A stretch of DNA of 46,073 nucleotides from UBA2144 sp964506185 (GCA_964506185.1 CAZDKL010000011.1:1-46073); one strand, 5' to 3'; positions 1-8,274 are shown, counted from the first letter of the stretch. Notes: generated by a model from the letters alone, not told the origin. Made by a program: numbers and translations.

Positions 1-167
1 GCATGTCTAGAGATGCCTGAAACCCCATTTTCTGCGCTAGCTGGGTAGTCATTTATAGAAATCTGTCAAAAAGGGGGGACCATTTTGAAGCATTTTCAAC
101 GCAAGCAGAGGCACCATGCGATGCCAAAGAATTAAAGAGACGCCTAGCACGCGTCGGAATTGAAAGC

Positions 168-2243
168 GTGAAAAAAGCATACAATCTAATGCAACAAATT
201 GATCAAGGAAATGTAAAAATGATCCGAAGGCAACATGGGAGGCATGCAATCGAAGCCATCGAAAGAAATCGTGCCTCAATATTGGCAGTAATGATTCCCG
301 AGCCAAGTGCCTCTATTCCAACAAAAGAAGGTGCAACTAGAGTGGATCGTTCTGAGTCTATGCCTCCACAACCACATACACCCTCGCCCATCGCAGATAC
401 TGCCTCGGCATCGAGTGCTCGGCATCGAGATGAGCTAAGTCGAAGTATCGAAGGTGCTGAGCCGAGTCGAAGTACACCCCCCACACCATCTCCTGCTGAC
501 AAAGCAGAACCACCTCAATCCAAATCAAAAGGACATGACAGAACCGATGCTGAGAGATTGCAGATAATGATAGAAGCTGATGAAGCAAAGGCAACAGGTG
601 TTCACGGTGCAGTAGGAAAAGTATTGAAGAAATACGGTGCCTCACATGCAAACCTCACTATGTGGCGAAAAAATCGTGAAGCAATTGAAGCAAGAGCTGC
701 TGGTGGAGAAAATAGGACTCCCGTACCTTCTTCAGGAAGAAAAGAGCAAGGACACCGGACAATCCCCGATGATTTCAAACGGGCTGCTGTTATTGTATGT
801 GCGTTTGCAGAAGTCAACGGTGATCGTGGTGCGCGTGCAGCCATATATAGAGCATTTAGTTTATATCCATCACAACTAAGAACATGGAACGAGCAATTTG
901 GTTCAATAGAATTCGACAAGCGGACAGGAAAGAATTTTCCCGTCGCTTTGTGCCAAGCTGTTACAACAATATATTCCCATTCTGACCAGCTAGGAAAACA
1001 TGGTTGCAGAGCTGCATTACTAAAGGCACTTGGAGTTAATAGTACTTCGTTACCATACACATGGGCAAAAAAGCACGGCCCAATTGCGTCACCTGAAGAA
1101 AAGAAGCAAGATGCCGGCCCTAAAAACGAAGCACAAACTCAATACGAAGCATTGACCAAAATGAAGCAGACTATTAATGGAATAGAGATACTATTACCTC
1201 AAACTCCTGCTCCGGATTTACTTCGCCCACATATTCAGCAAATACAAACTGCCGTTGAACAGATTCTTCAGATGCATGTTCAAAATGATGGAATAACTAC
1301 CTCTCCTCTACCACCCAAATCAGAAATTGTAACACCAAGTGATCCAATAGATCCTGCTCAAGCATTGAATAGAATTGGCGAACTTACACAAAGCATGACA
1401 GAGCTTGCTAATAAAACCCCTGCACCGACCCTTCTTTTGCCTCGCATAGAAACTCTTCGTAGTGCAGTTAATCAACTACTTGGCTTATTGCAACCAGCTT
1501 CACCCATACCTGCACAAGCACCTTCACCAGAACCCACACTTGCATCCGTATCCGAATCCGTCGAAGACACTGAGTCGAGTCGAAGTGCTCCCGAGCTTGC
1601 ACCCCCACCCATCACAGATACTGATCCAAGTCGAAGTACTGAAGACGCTAAGCCGAGTCGAAGTGTCGCAGATGCTGAACCAAGTCGAAGTACATCCCCA
1701 CCCATCACAGACACTGAGCCAAGTCGCAGTGCATTCCCACCTAGAGCCAAAGCTAATCCAGTCGTTCCAGAACCAATAGCCGAAGCAGTAAAAGAAATAG
1801 ATGCAAAATGGCCAAGTTCAAAACAAGAACGGCACATTTCCACATCGTTAGTTGGTCAAGAAGCACGACATGAAGCATTTATTACAGATGCACGCAGACA
1901 ACTTAAACTTGCAATTTGGGCCGAAGAACATTTATGCGCACATAGAAATATTCCAGACCATCTTACTTTCGGTGCCCCAAGGCATGATATTCCACCTGGA
2001 CATCGTGATAATGCACACGAAATTGCAAAAGCACTTAGAAGTACCGTTGCCAGATGCGCAAGTCAATTCTTACCTCAGGGGCGAAAATATGGCCAACTCA
2101 GATGGCAATTAACTCAAGTTGGCATGGAAGCACTCCCCGATGAGCTAATGCGTTTTAAATTCGGAGATGCTAATTCGGATCCCGAAACTTTTGTTGCAAA
2201 CAGATTACGACCAATATTCGAAGATTCAATTAGCTACGGATAA
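168..2243 (+). CDS. Large hypothetical protein with three HTH-like repeats and PSRS-rich linkers
   Basis: The 691-residue product is not recognised as a known family. Three segments resemble each other and a transposase-type helix-turn-helix: about residues 144-170, 218-245 and 277-304. Each has the pattern G-x-x-G-A/C, a helix, a K-x-L/F-G-like turn and a W near the end. Two longer helical segments (about 327-370 and 398-441) also look like an internal duplication, sharing TPAP, LLxP and xAVxQxL. Ser/Pro-rich linkers at about 88-103 and 466-530 repeat the word PSRS, encoded by the DNA word gagccgagtcgaagt. The GTG start has no clear Shine-Dalgarno. The same frame is open back to base 21 and reads like protein, but it has no ATG, GTG or TTG. 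DNA binding is an inference from the HTH-like pattern. Function unknown. Confidence 0.75.
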   Translation: MKKAYNLMQQIDQGNVKMIRRQHGRHAIEAIERNRASILAVMIPEPSASIPTKEGATRVDRSESMPPQPHTPSPIADTASASSARHRDELSRSIEGAEPSRSTPPTPSPADKAEPPQSKSKGHDRTDAERLQIMIEADEAKATGVHGAVGKVLKKYGASHANLTMWRKNREAIEARAAGGENRTPVPSSGRKEQGHRTIPDDFKRAAVIVCAFAEVNGDRGARAAIYRAFSLYPSQLRTWNEQFGSIEFDKRTGKNFPVALCQAVTTIYSHSDQLGKHGCRAALLKALGVNSTSLPYTWAKKHGPIASPEEKKQDAGPKNEAQTQYEALTKMKQTINGIEILLPQTPAPDLLRPHIQQIQTAVEQILQMHVQNDGITTSPLPPKSEIVTPSDPIDPAQALNRIGELTQSMTELANKTPAPTLLLPRIETLRSAVNQLLGLLQPASPIPAQAPSPEPTLASVSESVEDTESSRSAPELAPPPITDTDPSRSTEDAKPSRSVADAEPSRSTSPPITDTEPSRSAFPPRAKANPVVPEPIAEAVKEIDAKWPSSKQERHISTSLVGQEARHEAFITDARRQLKLAIWAEEHLCAHRNIPDHLTFGAPRHDIPPGHRDNAHEIAKALRSTVARCASQFLPQGRKYGQLRWQLTQVGMEALPDELMRFKFGDANSDPETFVANRLRPIFEDSISYG

Positions 2244-2295
2244 AATTGACTATATATAAATACCATCAAACCTAATATTTAATACATGATCCTAA

Positions 2296-2324
2296 TTGAC
2301 TGTGCACGTTCGTACACCTAAGAT
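2296..2324 (+). promoter_or_regulatory. lexA promoter with candidate LexA operator in the spacer
   Basis: TTGACT (2296-2301) and TAAGAT (2319-2324) are separated by exactly 17 bases. The spacer holds GTGCACGTTCGTACAC (2302-2317), a near-perfect inverted repeat with mismatches only in the centre and at one symmetric pair. An operator inside the core promoter fits LexA autorepression. The lexA ATG is only 9 bases after the -10 box, so the transcript should be leaderless or nearly so. Confidence 0.6.
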
Positions 2325-2333
2325 GGTATCACT

Positions 2334-2951
2334 ATGCCCATCGCCACACTTACTCCGCATCAGCGGACAGTTCTTAATTACATTAAGGAGTTCCAAACCA
2401 AGAGAGGATACTCCCCTTCTTTGTCTGATCTAGCTCTTGCTTTCGGCGTTCGATCCAAGAATGCCGTAGCCAAAGTTGTGAATGCTTTGGTACGAGAAGG
2501 GCAAATAGAGAAAGACCCTAAGGGAAGAATAAAGATTATTGATCTGATACCTATGGAGGACAGGCCGGAGCCAATGCTTCTGCCTCTGTTCGGTCCAATA
2601 TCCGCAGGATTCGCAGCCCCCGTCGAGGAGCAAGCAGAAGAAATGGTTACTCTTGATGATTATATTGTCGGCGGCAAGAAATCATCCACGTTTTTACTTA
2701 GAGTTAAGGGCGACAGCATGATCGAAGCCGGTATTTTTGAAGGAGATTTGGTTGTTGTCGAACGTGGTATTGAACCTAAGCCGAACGATATTGTTGTTGC
2801 AGTTCTGGACGGCGAGTTTACTCTTAAAAGACTTAAGAAAAGTAAGGGTAAATTCTATCTGCAAGCAGAAAATTCCGCTTATCCGGATATGTATGCATTA
2901 GATGAACTAACGGTAGCGGGAGTTGTAAGAGGAACTATCAGAAAATACTAA
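2334..2951 (+). CDS. lexA: LexA repressor (SOS regulator)
   Basis: This 205-residue protein has the normal length and order of LexA. An N-terminal winged helix (about 1-70) binds SOS operators, and a C-terminal S24 peptidase-like domain cleaves the protein when RecA filaments form. The scissile pair is Ala91-Gly92, within GPISAGF. The catalytic Ser128 lies in KGDSM and the catalytic Lys165 in FTLKRL. The ATG sits just after a TTGACT/TAAGAT promoter whose spacer carries a palindrome, which fits autoregulation. Downstream on the same strand are a four-helix-bundle gene and a Y-family polymerase, so the unit looks like an SOS mutagenesis block. A UmuD-like role is less likely because the DNA-binding domain is intact. 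Confidence 0.95.
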   Translation: MPIATLTPHQRTVLNYIKEFQTKRGYSPSLSDLALAFGVRSKNAVAKVVNALVREGQIEKDPKGRIKIIDLIPMEDRPEPMLLPLFGPISAGFAAPVEEQAEEMVTLDDYIVGGKKSSTFLLRVKGDSMIEAGIFEGDLVVVERGIEPKPNDIVVAVLDGEFTLKRLKKSKGKFYLQAENSAYPDMYALDELTVAGVVRGTIRKY

Positions 2952-2952
2952 C

Positions 2953-2995
2953 TTGGAATTTAGAATTTAGAATTTGGAATCTGGAATATGGAATA
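2953..2995. repeat. GGAATTT-type word repeat, left copy flanking the four-helix-bundle gene
   Basis: Tandem variants of ggaattt, agaattt, ggaatct and ggaatat follow the lexA stop codon. The start codon of the next gene (2988) is made from this repeat. The reverse-complement version lies at 3378-3411, so the gene is bracketed by inverted copies. Confidence 0.75.
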
Positions 2996-3374
2996 TGCAC
3001 AAAAACGATTGCCGGCAAAATCATTTACTGATCTGGAAGTATGGCATGAAGGCCATAAGCTCGTCCTAATGATATATAAAATAACACGCAAATTTCCAAA
3101 AGAGGAATTATATGGACTAACTAGTCAACTTCGCAGAGCTTCTGTATCAATTACCTCAAACATTGCAGAAGGCTTCGGAAGAAAATCATGGAAGGATAAA
3201 ACTGCATTTTATGTGCACTCAGCTGGCTCAATTACAGAAGTGCAAAATCAAATAATCATTGCCCGAGATATTAAAATCATAACTAATGAAGAATTTAAAA
3301 TGATCTTCGATCAATCAGTTTCTGTCAGCAAATTACTTAACGCATTAATAAGCAAATCTAGAACCAAAATATAG
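2988..3374 (+). CDS. Four-helix-bundle protein (23S rRNA IVP / S23 family)
   Basis: The 128-residue protein belongs to the four-helix-bundle family first seen inside intervening sequences of 23S rRNA genes. Typical signatures are FTDLEVWHEG, a YGLTSQLRRA motif at about 42-51 and SITSNIAEGFGRKS at about 53-66. The molecular role of this family is not settled. The gene is not in an rRNA operon here. It sits between lexA and the Y-family polymerase and is flanked by inverted word repeats (2953-2995 and 3378-3411) that also supply its start codon. This suggests that the gene and its repeats arrived as one unit. Confidence 0.85.
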   Translation: MEYAQKRLPAKSFTDLEVWHEGHKLVLMIYKITRKFPKEELYGLTSQLRRASVSITSNIAEGFGRKSWKDKTAFYVHSAGSITEVQNQIIIARDIKIITNEEFKMIFDQSVSVSKLLNALISKSRTKI

Positions 3375-3377
3375 ATT

Positions 3378-3411
3378 CATTCCAAATTCCAAATTCTATA
3401 TTCCAGATTCA
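3378..3411. repeat. GGAATTT-type word repeat, right inverted copy
   Basis: On the minus strand this reads gaatctggaatatagaattt followed by two ggaat words, matching the left copy at 2953-2995 in inverted orientation. It ends six bases before the polymerase start codon. Confidence 0.75.
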
Positions 3412-3416
3412 ATTAA

Positions 3417-4670
3417 ATGTTTTGCCACATCGATGCCGACGCCTTCTTCGCCTCTGTATTAGAGCGTAAAGACCCTAAGCTTAAAGGTCAGCCGATTCTA
3501 GCTCTTGGCATGGGTGGAGGTTTTGTAATCGCTGCAAGTTATCCGGCCAAAGCAAAAGGAGTTAAAACCGGCATGCGACTCGTTGAAGCAAGAAAATTTT
3601 GCCCGAATGCAGTGCCAGTTGTTTCTGATTTTCTGGAATCGTGTGTAGTTTCCAAAGATATTGAAGCAATACTTGAGACTTATTGTCCGCGAATAGAAAA
3701 GACTTCCATTGATGAGTGGTATTTGGACCTTGTGTCTTGTGTTGGAGGTGTTCCTGAGAAATTAGATGAGTGGGCAAAGCAAATCCAGACAGAAATTAAA
3801 TCAAAAATCGATGTTTCCGTCTCAATCGGCATCGCCCCGACTAAGTTGCTTGCAAAAATGGCAGGTGAATACAGAAAACCCTCCGGTATAACAATTGTCT
3901 CTTCTCACAATTATTTAGCACATAACAAAGCACATCATTCCAGATTCCAGATTCCAGATTCTACATTCTTAAAATCTCTTCCCGCTCCCGCAATTCCGGG
4001 CATCGGCTCTAAGCGTTCTCTGCACGCTGAATCTTTTAAGTGGCGAACCGCATGGGACATTGCAAACGCACCTAAAGACTTGATCAAGAAACTTTTTGGA
4101 AGGCCTGGGCTCGAGATGCAAGATGAACTCTTGGGTAAACCAGTTTTCGATGTTGATGATGAACCGGGTCCACCAAAGTCCATATCAAGATGCAGAAGCT
4201 TTCGCGCAACTAAAAATGAGGATCAACTGTTCGGCCATGTACTTCAGCACTTAACTTACTGCACACTTAAAATGAGATCGCATAATCTGGCATGCAAAGA
4301 AGTTATGGTGTGGTTGAGGAATGACGAATACAGACATTTCGGTCATCCCCGCAAGCTTCCACAGCTGATGGATACAGAAGAGCAAATTCTCCCGTATGCC
4401 CGCTGGTGCTTCAAAAAAGCTCACGAAGAGACAAAGGCCTATACGCAGGTTGGAATCGCTCTAATGGGCCTTAAACCGCCGGGAAACACGCAATATTCGC
4501 TATTTGAAACACCTGAGAGTGATAAAAAGTCTCAAAGTGTGCAGAACTGCCTGGATAAGATTAGAAAGCGCTATGGTCGGGATTCTGTATTCAGAGGAAG
4601 AGGCCTGGCAATTCCCCGTAAAAGAAAATCAGCTACACCCAGTTTTTATGGAGGAATAAAGGAAATGTAG
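3417..4670 (+). CDS. Y-family translesion DNA polymerase (UmuC/DinB type)
   Basis: The 417-residue polymerase bypasses damaged DNA bases. The first metal site is in HIDADAFFASV (about 4-14), where FF provides the steric gate. The second is the SIDE motif near 98-101. A helix-hairpin-helix follows (PAIPGIGSKR, about 193-202), then the little-finger domain. Its place after lexA suggests SOS control, perhaps by read-through from the lexA promoter. Two oddities are visible. The residue after SIDE is Trp where Ala is usual. A stretch at about 174-184 is encoded by the same attccagattc word repeat that flanks the upstream gene (3936-3970). I cannot decide between the UmuC and DinB subfamilies. Confidence 0.9.
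   Translation: MFCHIDADAFFASVLERKDPKLKGQPILALGMGGGFVIAASYPAKAKGVKTGMRLVEARKFCPNAVPVVSDFLESCVVSKDIEAILETYCPRIEKTSIDEWYLDLVSCVGGVPEKLDEWAKQIQTEIKSKIDVSVSIGIAPTKLLAKMAGEYRKPSGITIVSSHNYLAHNKAHHSRFQIPDSTFLKSLPAPAIPGIGSKRSLHAESFKWRTAWDIANAPKDLIKKLFGRPGLEMQDELLGKPVFDVDDEPGPPKSISRCRSFRATKNEDQLFGHVLQHLTYCTLKMRSHNLACKEVMVWLRNDEYRHFGHPRKLPQLMDTEEQILPYARWCFKKAHEETKAYTQVGIALMGLKPPGNTQYSLFETPESDKKSQSVQNCLDKIRKRYGRDSVFRGRGLAIPRKRKSATPSFYGGIKEM
3936..3970. repeat. In-frame ATTCCAG word repeat inside the polymerase gene
   Basis: Tandem attccag words encode SRFQIPDSTF between the KPSGITIV strand and the helix-hairpin-helix of the Y-family polymerase. They are the same words as in the inverted repeats around the preceding gene. 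Confidence 0.75.
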
Positions 4671-4735
4671 GATTCAATATACTTTACTTCCGCAGACTGT
4701 TGACAGAAAAGTATATAAGAGGAACATGTCCGCAA

Positions 4736-5254
4736 ATGAATGCAGTTGCAGAAACTGAGCAACAGCCTCAGTCCGAAAGCATAGTACGAAGAACTAGTGC
4801 TCCCACACTTTCTGAACTTAGAATAGAGGATAGTGAGCATACTGTATTCATGTCTTTTTATACAACTCTGCACAGATGCAGAGCAAGTGGTCAGCATCAG
4901 GAATTCGGTAGAGCTATAGCTAATCTTGAAGATGAAGTGAGAGCAAGAGTATTAGTTCTTATGAGAAATAGAATTGCCGACCCATCCATAGCAGTCACAG
5001 AATTTATTTGTCGGGCAGTGCCCGAACTTGCTGAAGATGACAGAGACTCTATGCGTTCGGCTCTCGAAAAACTGATGGCGAATGATAAGCTTTTTGCTAA
5101 CTATCACCCTCCGCAGGACACAAAAGCACCTCGAGCTGCAGCACAACAGGCACTAGCAAGCATAGATTGTCCTACTAAAACTGCCGCACCGGAAATTGAC
5201 ACGACAGCAGTGCCCTCTGCAAAAAGAAAAAAGTCCGGTTGGAGGTTATGGTAG
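4736..5254 (+). CDS. Hypothetical protein
   Basis: The product of 172 residues (184 if a TTG at 4700 is used) is not recognised. I prefer the ATG at 4736 because AGAGGA lies about 11 bases upstream. It has no signal peptide or membrane segment. The central part (about 40-125) is acidic and helical, with a LEDEVRARVLVLMRN helix. The tail is Ala/Pro-rich and ends with a basic KRKKSGWRLW. It lies 65 bases after the Y-family polymerase and could be transcribed with it. It converges on valS across a palindromic repeat. Confidence 0.65.
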   Translation: MNAVAETEQQPQSESIVRRTSAPTLSELRIEDSEHTVFMSFYTTLHRCRASGQHQEFGRAIANLEDEVRARVLVLMRNRIADPSIAVTEFICRAVPELAEDDRDSMRSALEKLMANDKLFANYHPPQDTKAPRAAAQQALASIDCPTKTAAPEIDTTAVPSAKRKKSGWRLW

Positions 5255-5269
5255 TCATTTACTGTATGT

Positions 5270-5294
5270 ACACTGTATGTACATTGTACATACA
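5270..5294. repeat. TGTATGTACA palindrome, copy 1
   Basis: TGTATGTACA (5274-5283) and TGTACATACA (5285-5294) form perfect 10-bp arms around one base, preceded by another tgtatgtac word. The element lies between convergent gene ends. An identical palindrome in inverted orientation is at 36650-36670. Confidence 0.8.
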
Positions 5295-5298
5295 ACGC

Positions 5299-8100
5299 TT
5301 ATTTTAGAGTTTTCAGACTCTCTTCTATCTTGCTAAGTTTGTCTTTGGCATTTTTGAGCTTATCCTTCTCCGTCTCAACGACTTCCGCAGGCGCATTTGC
5401 AACAAACTTCTTGTTATTAAGCTTAGATTCAATCCCTTTCATGAACGATTCTAATTTCTCTTTCTCTTTGCTAAGTTTTTCGCGCTCCTTATCGAAGTCT
5501 ATTACTCCTTCAAGAGGAATATGAACTTCAATATCCTTCAAAAATGTACTCGCAGCGTTCTCATGCTTGGCGGAAGCTGAGTCGATTGTTAACTCGCTGA
5601 GTTTTGCGAGTCTCTCTATATGCTCTCCCTGTGATTCAATTAATTCCTGATGCTTCTTTGTGTGAATTATTGCCTTTAATTTAAGTCCCGGCTCTACACC
5701 TTGATCCGCACGCATACTTCTGATGGCAGTAATTACATCAATAATGATCTGGAAGTCTCTTTCCGCATCTTTATCTTTCTTATTTTCATCCGAATGCACC
5801 GGCCAAGGTTGGGAGATGAGCATTCCTTCTGACTTTTCGTACTTGAATGTCTCCCAAAGTTCCTCCGTTACAAACGGGCAGTAAGGATGAAGCAAAACTA
5901 GAAATGTTCTAAGTGTTCCAACAAGCATATTAATATTCGTCTCTCCTTTGCTTAACTCCAGATACCAATCGCAGAAATAATCCCATATAAAGCTATATAG
6001 CTTCTCCCCTACTTCGCTTAAACGATATTCATCAAGTCCTTTGGTAACATCTTTAATTAAATCATCTAATGCTGATTGCAATGCCCGATCCGCCAATGAC
6101 AACTCCGCACCCGAACCCGAACCCGATACCCGATGCGGATCCACCCCCTCATCCTCACACTTCATTAGAATGAACCGTGATGCATTCCATAGTTTATTGA
6201 TGAAGTTCCTGTATCCTCCGATCTTTTCTTCATAAAGCTGGAAGTCGTTACCGGGCATTTGTCCTACGATCATCGAAAGTCTAAGTGCGTCAGCACCATA
6301 CTTAGGAATTATCTCCAATGGATCAATGCAAGTCTCAGGGTCCGACTTACTCATCTTCTTTCCATCACGAGTTCGAACTAAGCCATGCAAGTAAACCGTA
6401 TCAAATGGTATCTGCCCTGTTGCGAACGTTGTCATCAGAATCATTCTGGCTACCCAGAAGAAAAGTATGTCGTAAGCAGTCTCCATCACCTGTGTTGGAT
6501 GGAACTTTTGGAAGTCAGGACTTTTATCCAACAAATCCTGAAGAGAAAGCGACGTATCTTTCGCAACTTCCGGATCAACAAGTGTGCTCCACGTCCAAAG
6601 ACCGGAGCTAAACCATGTATCAAGCGTGTCTGAGTCTTGCCTTGTCGCACCGTCGCATTCCGGACATTTCGATAATGGCTTAGTGCTTACATAAATACCT
6701 CTTGCCTCTCCCAAGGCATCGCACTTTTCACTTTTCACTTTACACTTTTCACTTCCCTGTTGCTCATAGGAAACAAAACACTTATCACAATAATAGACAG
6801 GCACTCTATGTCCCCACCATATTTGGCGAGATACACACCAGTCTTGTAGGTTATCAATCCACTGGAAGTATGTTTTCTCGAAACGATCAGGAATTATCTT
6901 TATGTCGCCTGAATGAACCACATCCTGCATTACTTCTTTTAGACTCATCTGCTTACCTTTCCAGTCAACAACCTGTTTATTCACATCAATAAACCACTGT
7001 TCCTTTGGAATTGGTTCAACAGGCTGCTTTGATCGATATGAAATTGAAAGGGGTTGTTCATATTTTTCTGCCGATATCAGTCTCCTCTCCTTCTTTAAGC
7101 CTTCAGCGAACTTTTCTCTGCACTCCTCAACGCCAAGTCCTGCAAACTCCCCTGCGTTGACAGTCATCTTGCCATCTTCACCTATTACTTGCTTAGGTTC
7201 TGATGCGACATCTGCCTTATGCCTCTGCCAAATCTCGAAATCGATCTTGCTGTGGCATGGCGTGCATCCAATTGCACCAGTTCCAAACTCTCTGTCCACA
7301 TTGTGATCTGCAATAACGCTAACTTTTATGCTGACGTTACCCGGCCAATCAACATCAAACGTCTTTCCGATCAGATGCGAATACCTTTCATCATCCGGAT
7401 GAACGATTATTGCGTTATCACCAAGCTTTGTTTCGGGTCGGCTGGTTGCAACATTCAGAGGTTCGCCTCCCGTTTGCTCAGCTGAGAGATATTCAAACGT
7501 CCAAAGAACACCTTCGCGTTCCTGATAAACAATTTCATCGTCGCTGATTGTTGTTTGAAGTGCAACGTCCCAGTTAACAACTCTGTTCCCGCGATAAATA
7601 AGTCCGTCTTCATACATTTTTTTGAAGACTTCGTTCACACAACGACTAAGTGAGTCGTCCATCGTGTATCTTTCGCGCGACCAGTCGCAACTTGCACCCA
7701 TTTTTCGTACTTGTGAACGAATCGTGTCCTGACTCCCCTCCACAAACTCCGCAATCTTCTTTAGAAGTTCCTCTCTACCAAACTTGGCCCTAGGATCTGC
7801 AATTCCTTCTGCCTGAAGATTCTTAATTACAACTGATTCAGTCGCAATCGCCGCATGGTCTGTTCCGGGAAGCCACAAAGCCTCTTTTCCTTTCATTCTG
7901 TTAAAGCGAATGAAGATGTCCTCAAGTGCAAGCATTACCGCATGCCCAAGGTGAAGCTGTCCTGTTGCATTCGGTGGCGGCATGCTGACTGTAAATGGCT
8001 CTTTATCGCTGCTCGCATCAGCTATGAATGCACCCGATTCCTCCCACATTTTGTATATGCGGTCTTCAACGGCCTTAGGATCGTACGCTTTGTCGAGCAC
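5299..8100 (-). CDS. valS: Valyl-tRNA synthetase
   Basis: The 933-residue class I synthetase charges tRNA-Val. The HIGH-type motif is HLGH at 50-53 and KMSKS is at about 582-586, with a large editing insertion between them. WFSSGLWTWS precedes the second half of the catalytic core. The C-terminal ~80 residues form the Lys/Glu-rich coiled-coil arm. The start is a GTG, with no obvious Shine-Dalgarno. Two stretches are encoded by short tandem DNA words and look like insertions: about 449-461 (GSEKCKVKSEKC, DNA 6722-6755) and about 654-664 (HRVSGSGSG, DNA 6108-6140). The gene is otherwise intact and essential, so both must be tolerated. Confidence 0.97.
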   Translation of the reverse strand: MLDKAYDPKAVEDRIYKMWEESGAFIADASSDKEPFTVSMPPPNATGQLHLGHAVMLALEDIFIRFNRMKGKEALWLPGTDHAAIATESVVIKNLQAEGIADPRAKFGREELLKKIAEFVEGSQDTIRSQVRKMGASCDWSRERYTMDDSLSRCVNEVFKKMYEDGLIYRGNRVVNWDVALQTTISDDEIVYQEREGVLWTFEYLSAEQTGGEPLNVATSRPETKLGDNAIIVHPDDERYSHLIGKTFDVDWPGNVSIKVSVIADHNVDREFGTGAIGCTPCHSKIDFEIWQRHKADVASEPKQVIGEDGKMTVNAGEFAGLGVEECREKFAEGLKKERRLISAEKYEQPLSISYRSKQPVEPIPKEQWFIDVNKQVVDWKGKQMSLKEVMQDVVHSGDIKIIPDRFEKTYFQWIDNLQDWCVSRQIWWGHRVPVYYCDKCFVSYEQQGSEKCKVKSEKCDALGEARGIYVSTKPLSKCPECDGATRQDSDTLDTWFSSGLWTWSTLVDPEVAKDTSLSLQDLLDKSPDFQKFHPTQVMETAYDILFFWVARMILMTTFATGQIPFDTVYLHGLVRTRDGKKMSKSDPETCIDPLEIIPKYGADALRLSMIVGQMPGNDFQLYEEKIGGYRNFINKLWNASRFILMKCEDEGVDPHRVSGSGSGAELSLADRALQSALDDLIKDVTKGLDEYRLSEVGEKLYSFIWDYFCDWYLELSKGETNINMLVGTLRTFLVLLHPYCPFVTEELWETFKYEKSEGMLISQPWPVHSDENKKDKDAERDFQIIIDVITAIRSMRADQGVEPGLKLKAIIHTKKHQELIESQGEHIERLAKLSELTIDSASAKHENAASTFLKDIEVHIPLEGVIDFDKEREKLSKEKEKLESFMKGIESKLNNKKFVANAPAEVVETEKDKLKNAKDKLSKIEESLKTLK
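6108..6140. repeat. In-frame CGGGTTCGGGTT word repeat in valS
   Basis: Minus-strand words cgggtat, cgggttc, cgggttc and cgggtgc encode VSGSGSG in the region before the anticodon-binding domain. A similar cgggtttcgggttt word occurs in the intergenic repeat at 39246-39364. Confidence 0.6.
6722..6755. repeat. In-frame GTGAAAAGT word repeat in valS
   Basis: Tandem minus-strand words gtgaaaa and gtgtaaa encode SEKCKVKSEKC between the YYCDKC and CPEC cysteine pairs. The same words form the intergenic repeats at 9603-9715 and 38212-38303. Confidence 0.7.
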
Positions 8101-8178
8101 TTGTGCTGAGGAAACGAAGTATTATGGAGAGTTTACAAGAAAAAGCTGATTCTTCCAGAAAATTTTGGTGATACTCCC

Positions 8179-8218
8179 TGTCAGCCGTAGTCCCGCGTAT
8201 GCGCGGGCGAAGGCTGAG
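8179..8218. repeat. REP-like hairpin, CAGCCGTAG...GAAGGCTGA type, copy 1
   Basis: CAGCC and GGCTG arms enclose an inner CCCGCG/CGCGGG stem. The same outer words flank a longer copy at 10361-10450. It lies in the 268-base gap upstream of valS. Nothing else is recognisable there apart from the promoter at 8247-8274. Confidence 0.65.
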
Positions 8219-8246
8219 ATTTCGAAATAAATCAAGCTTAAGGTGT

Positions 8247-8274
8247 TTGACCGAGGACAATATGTGGTTAGAAT
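8247..8274 (+). promoter_or_regulatory. Candidate promoter for the 49-residue ORF
   Basis: TTGACC (8247-8252) and TAGAAT (8269-8274) are separated by 16 bases. The predicted transcript has a leader of about 90 bases before the AAGGAG-preceded ATG at 8369. Confidence 0.4.
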
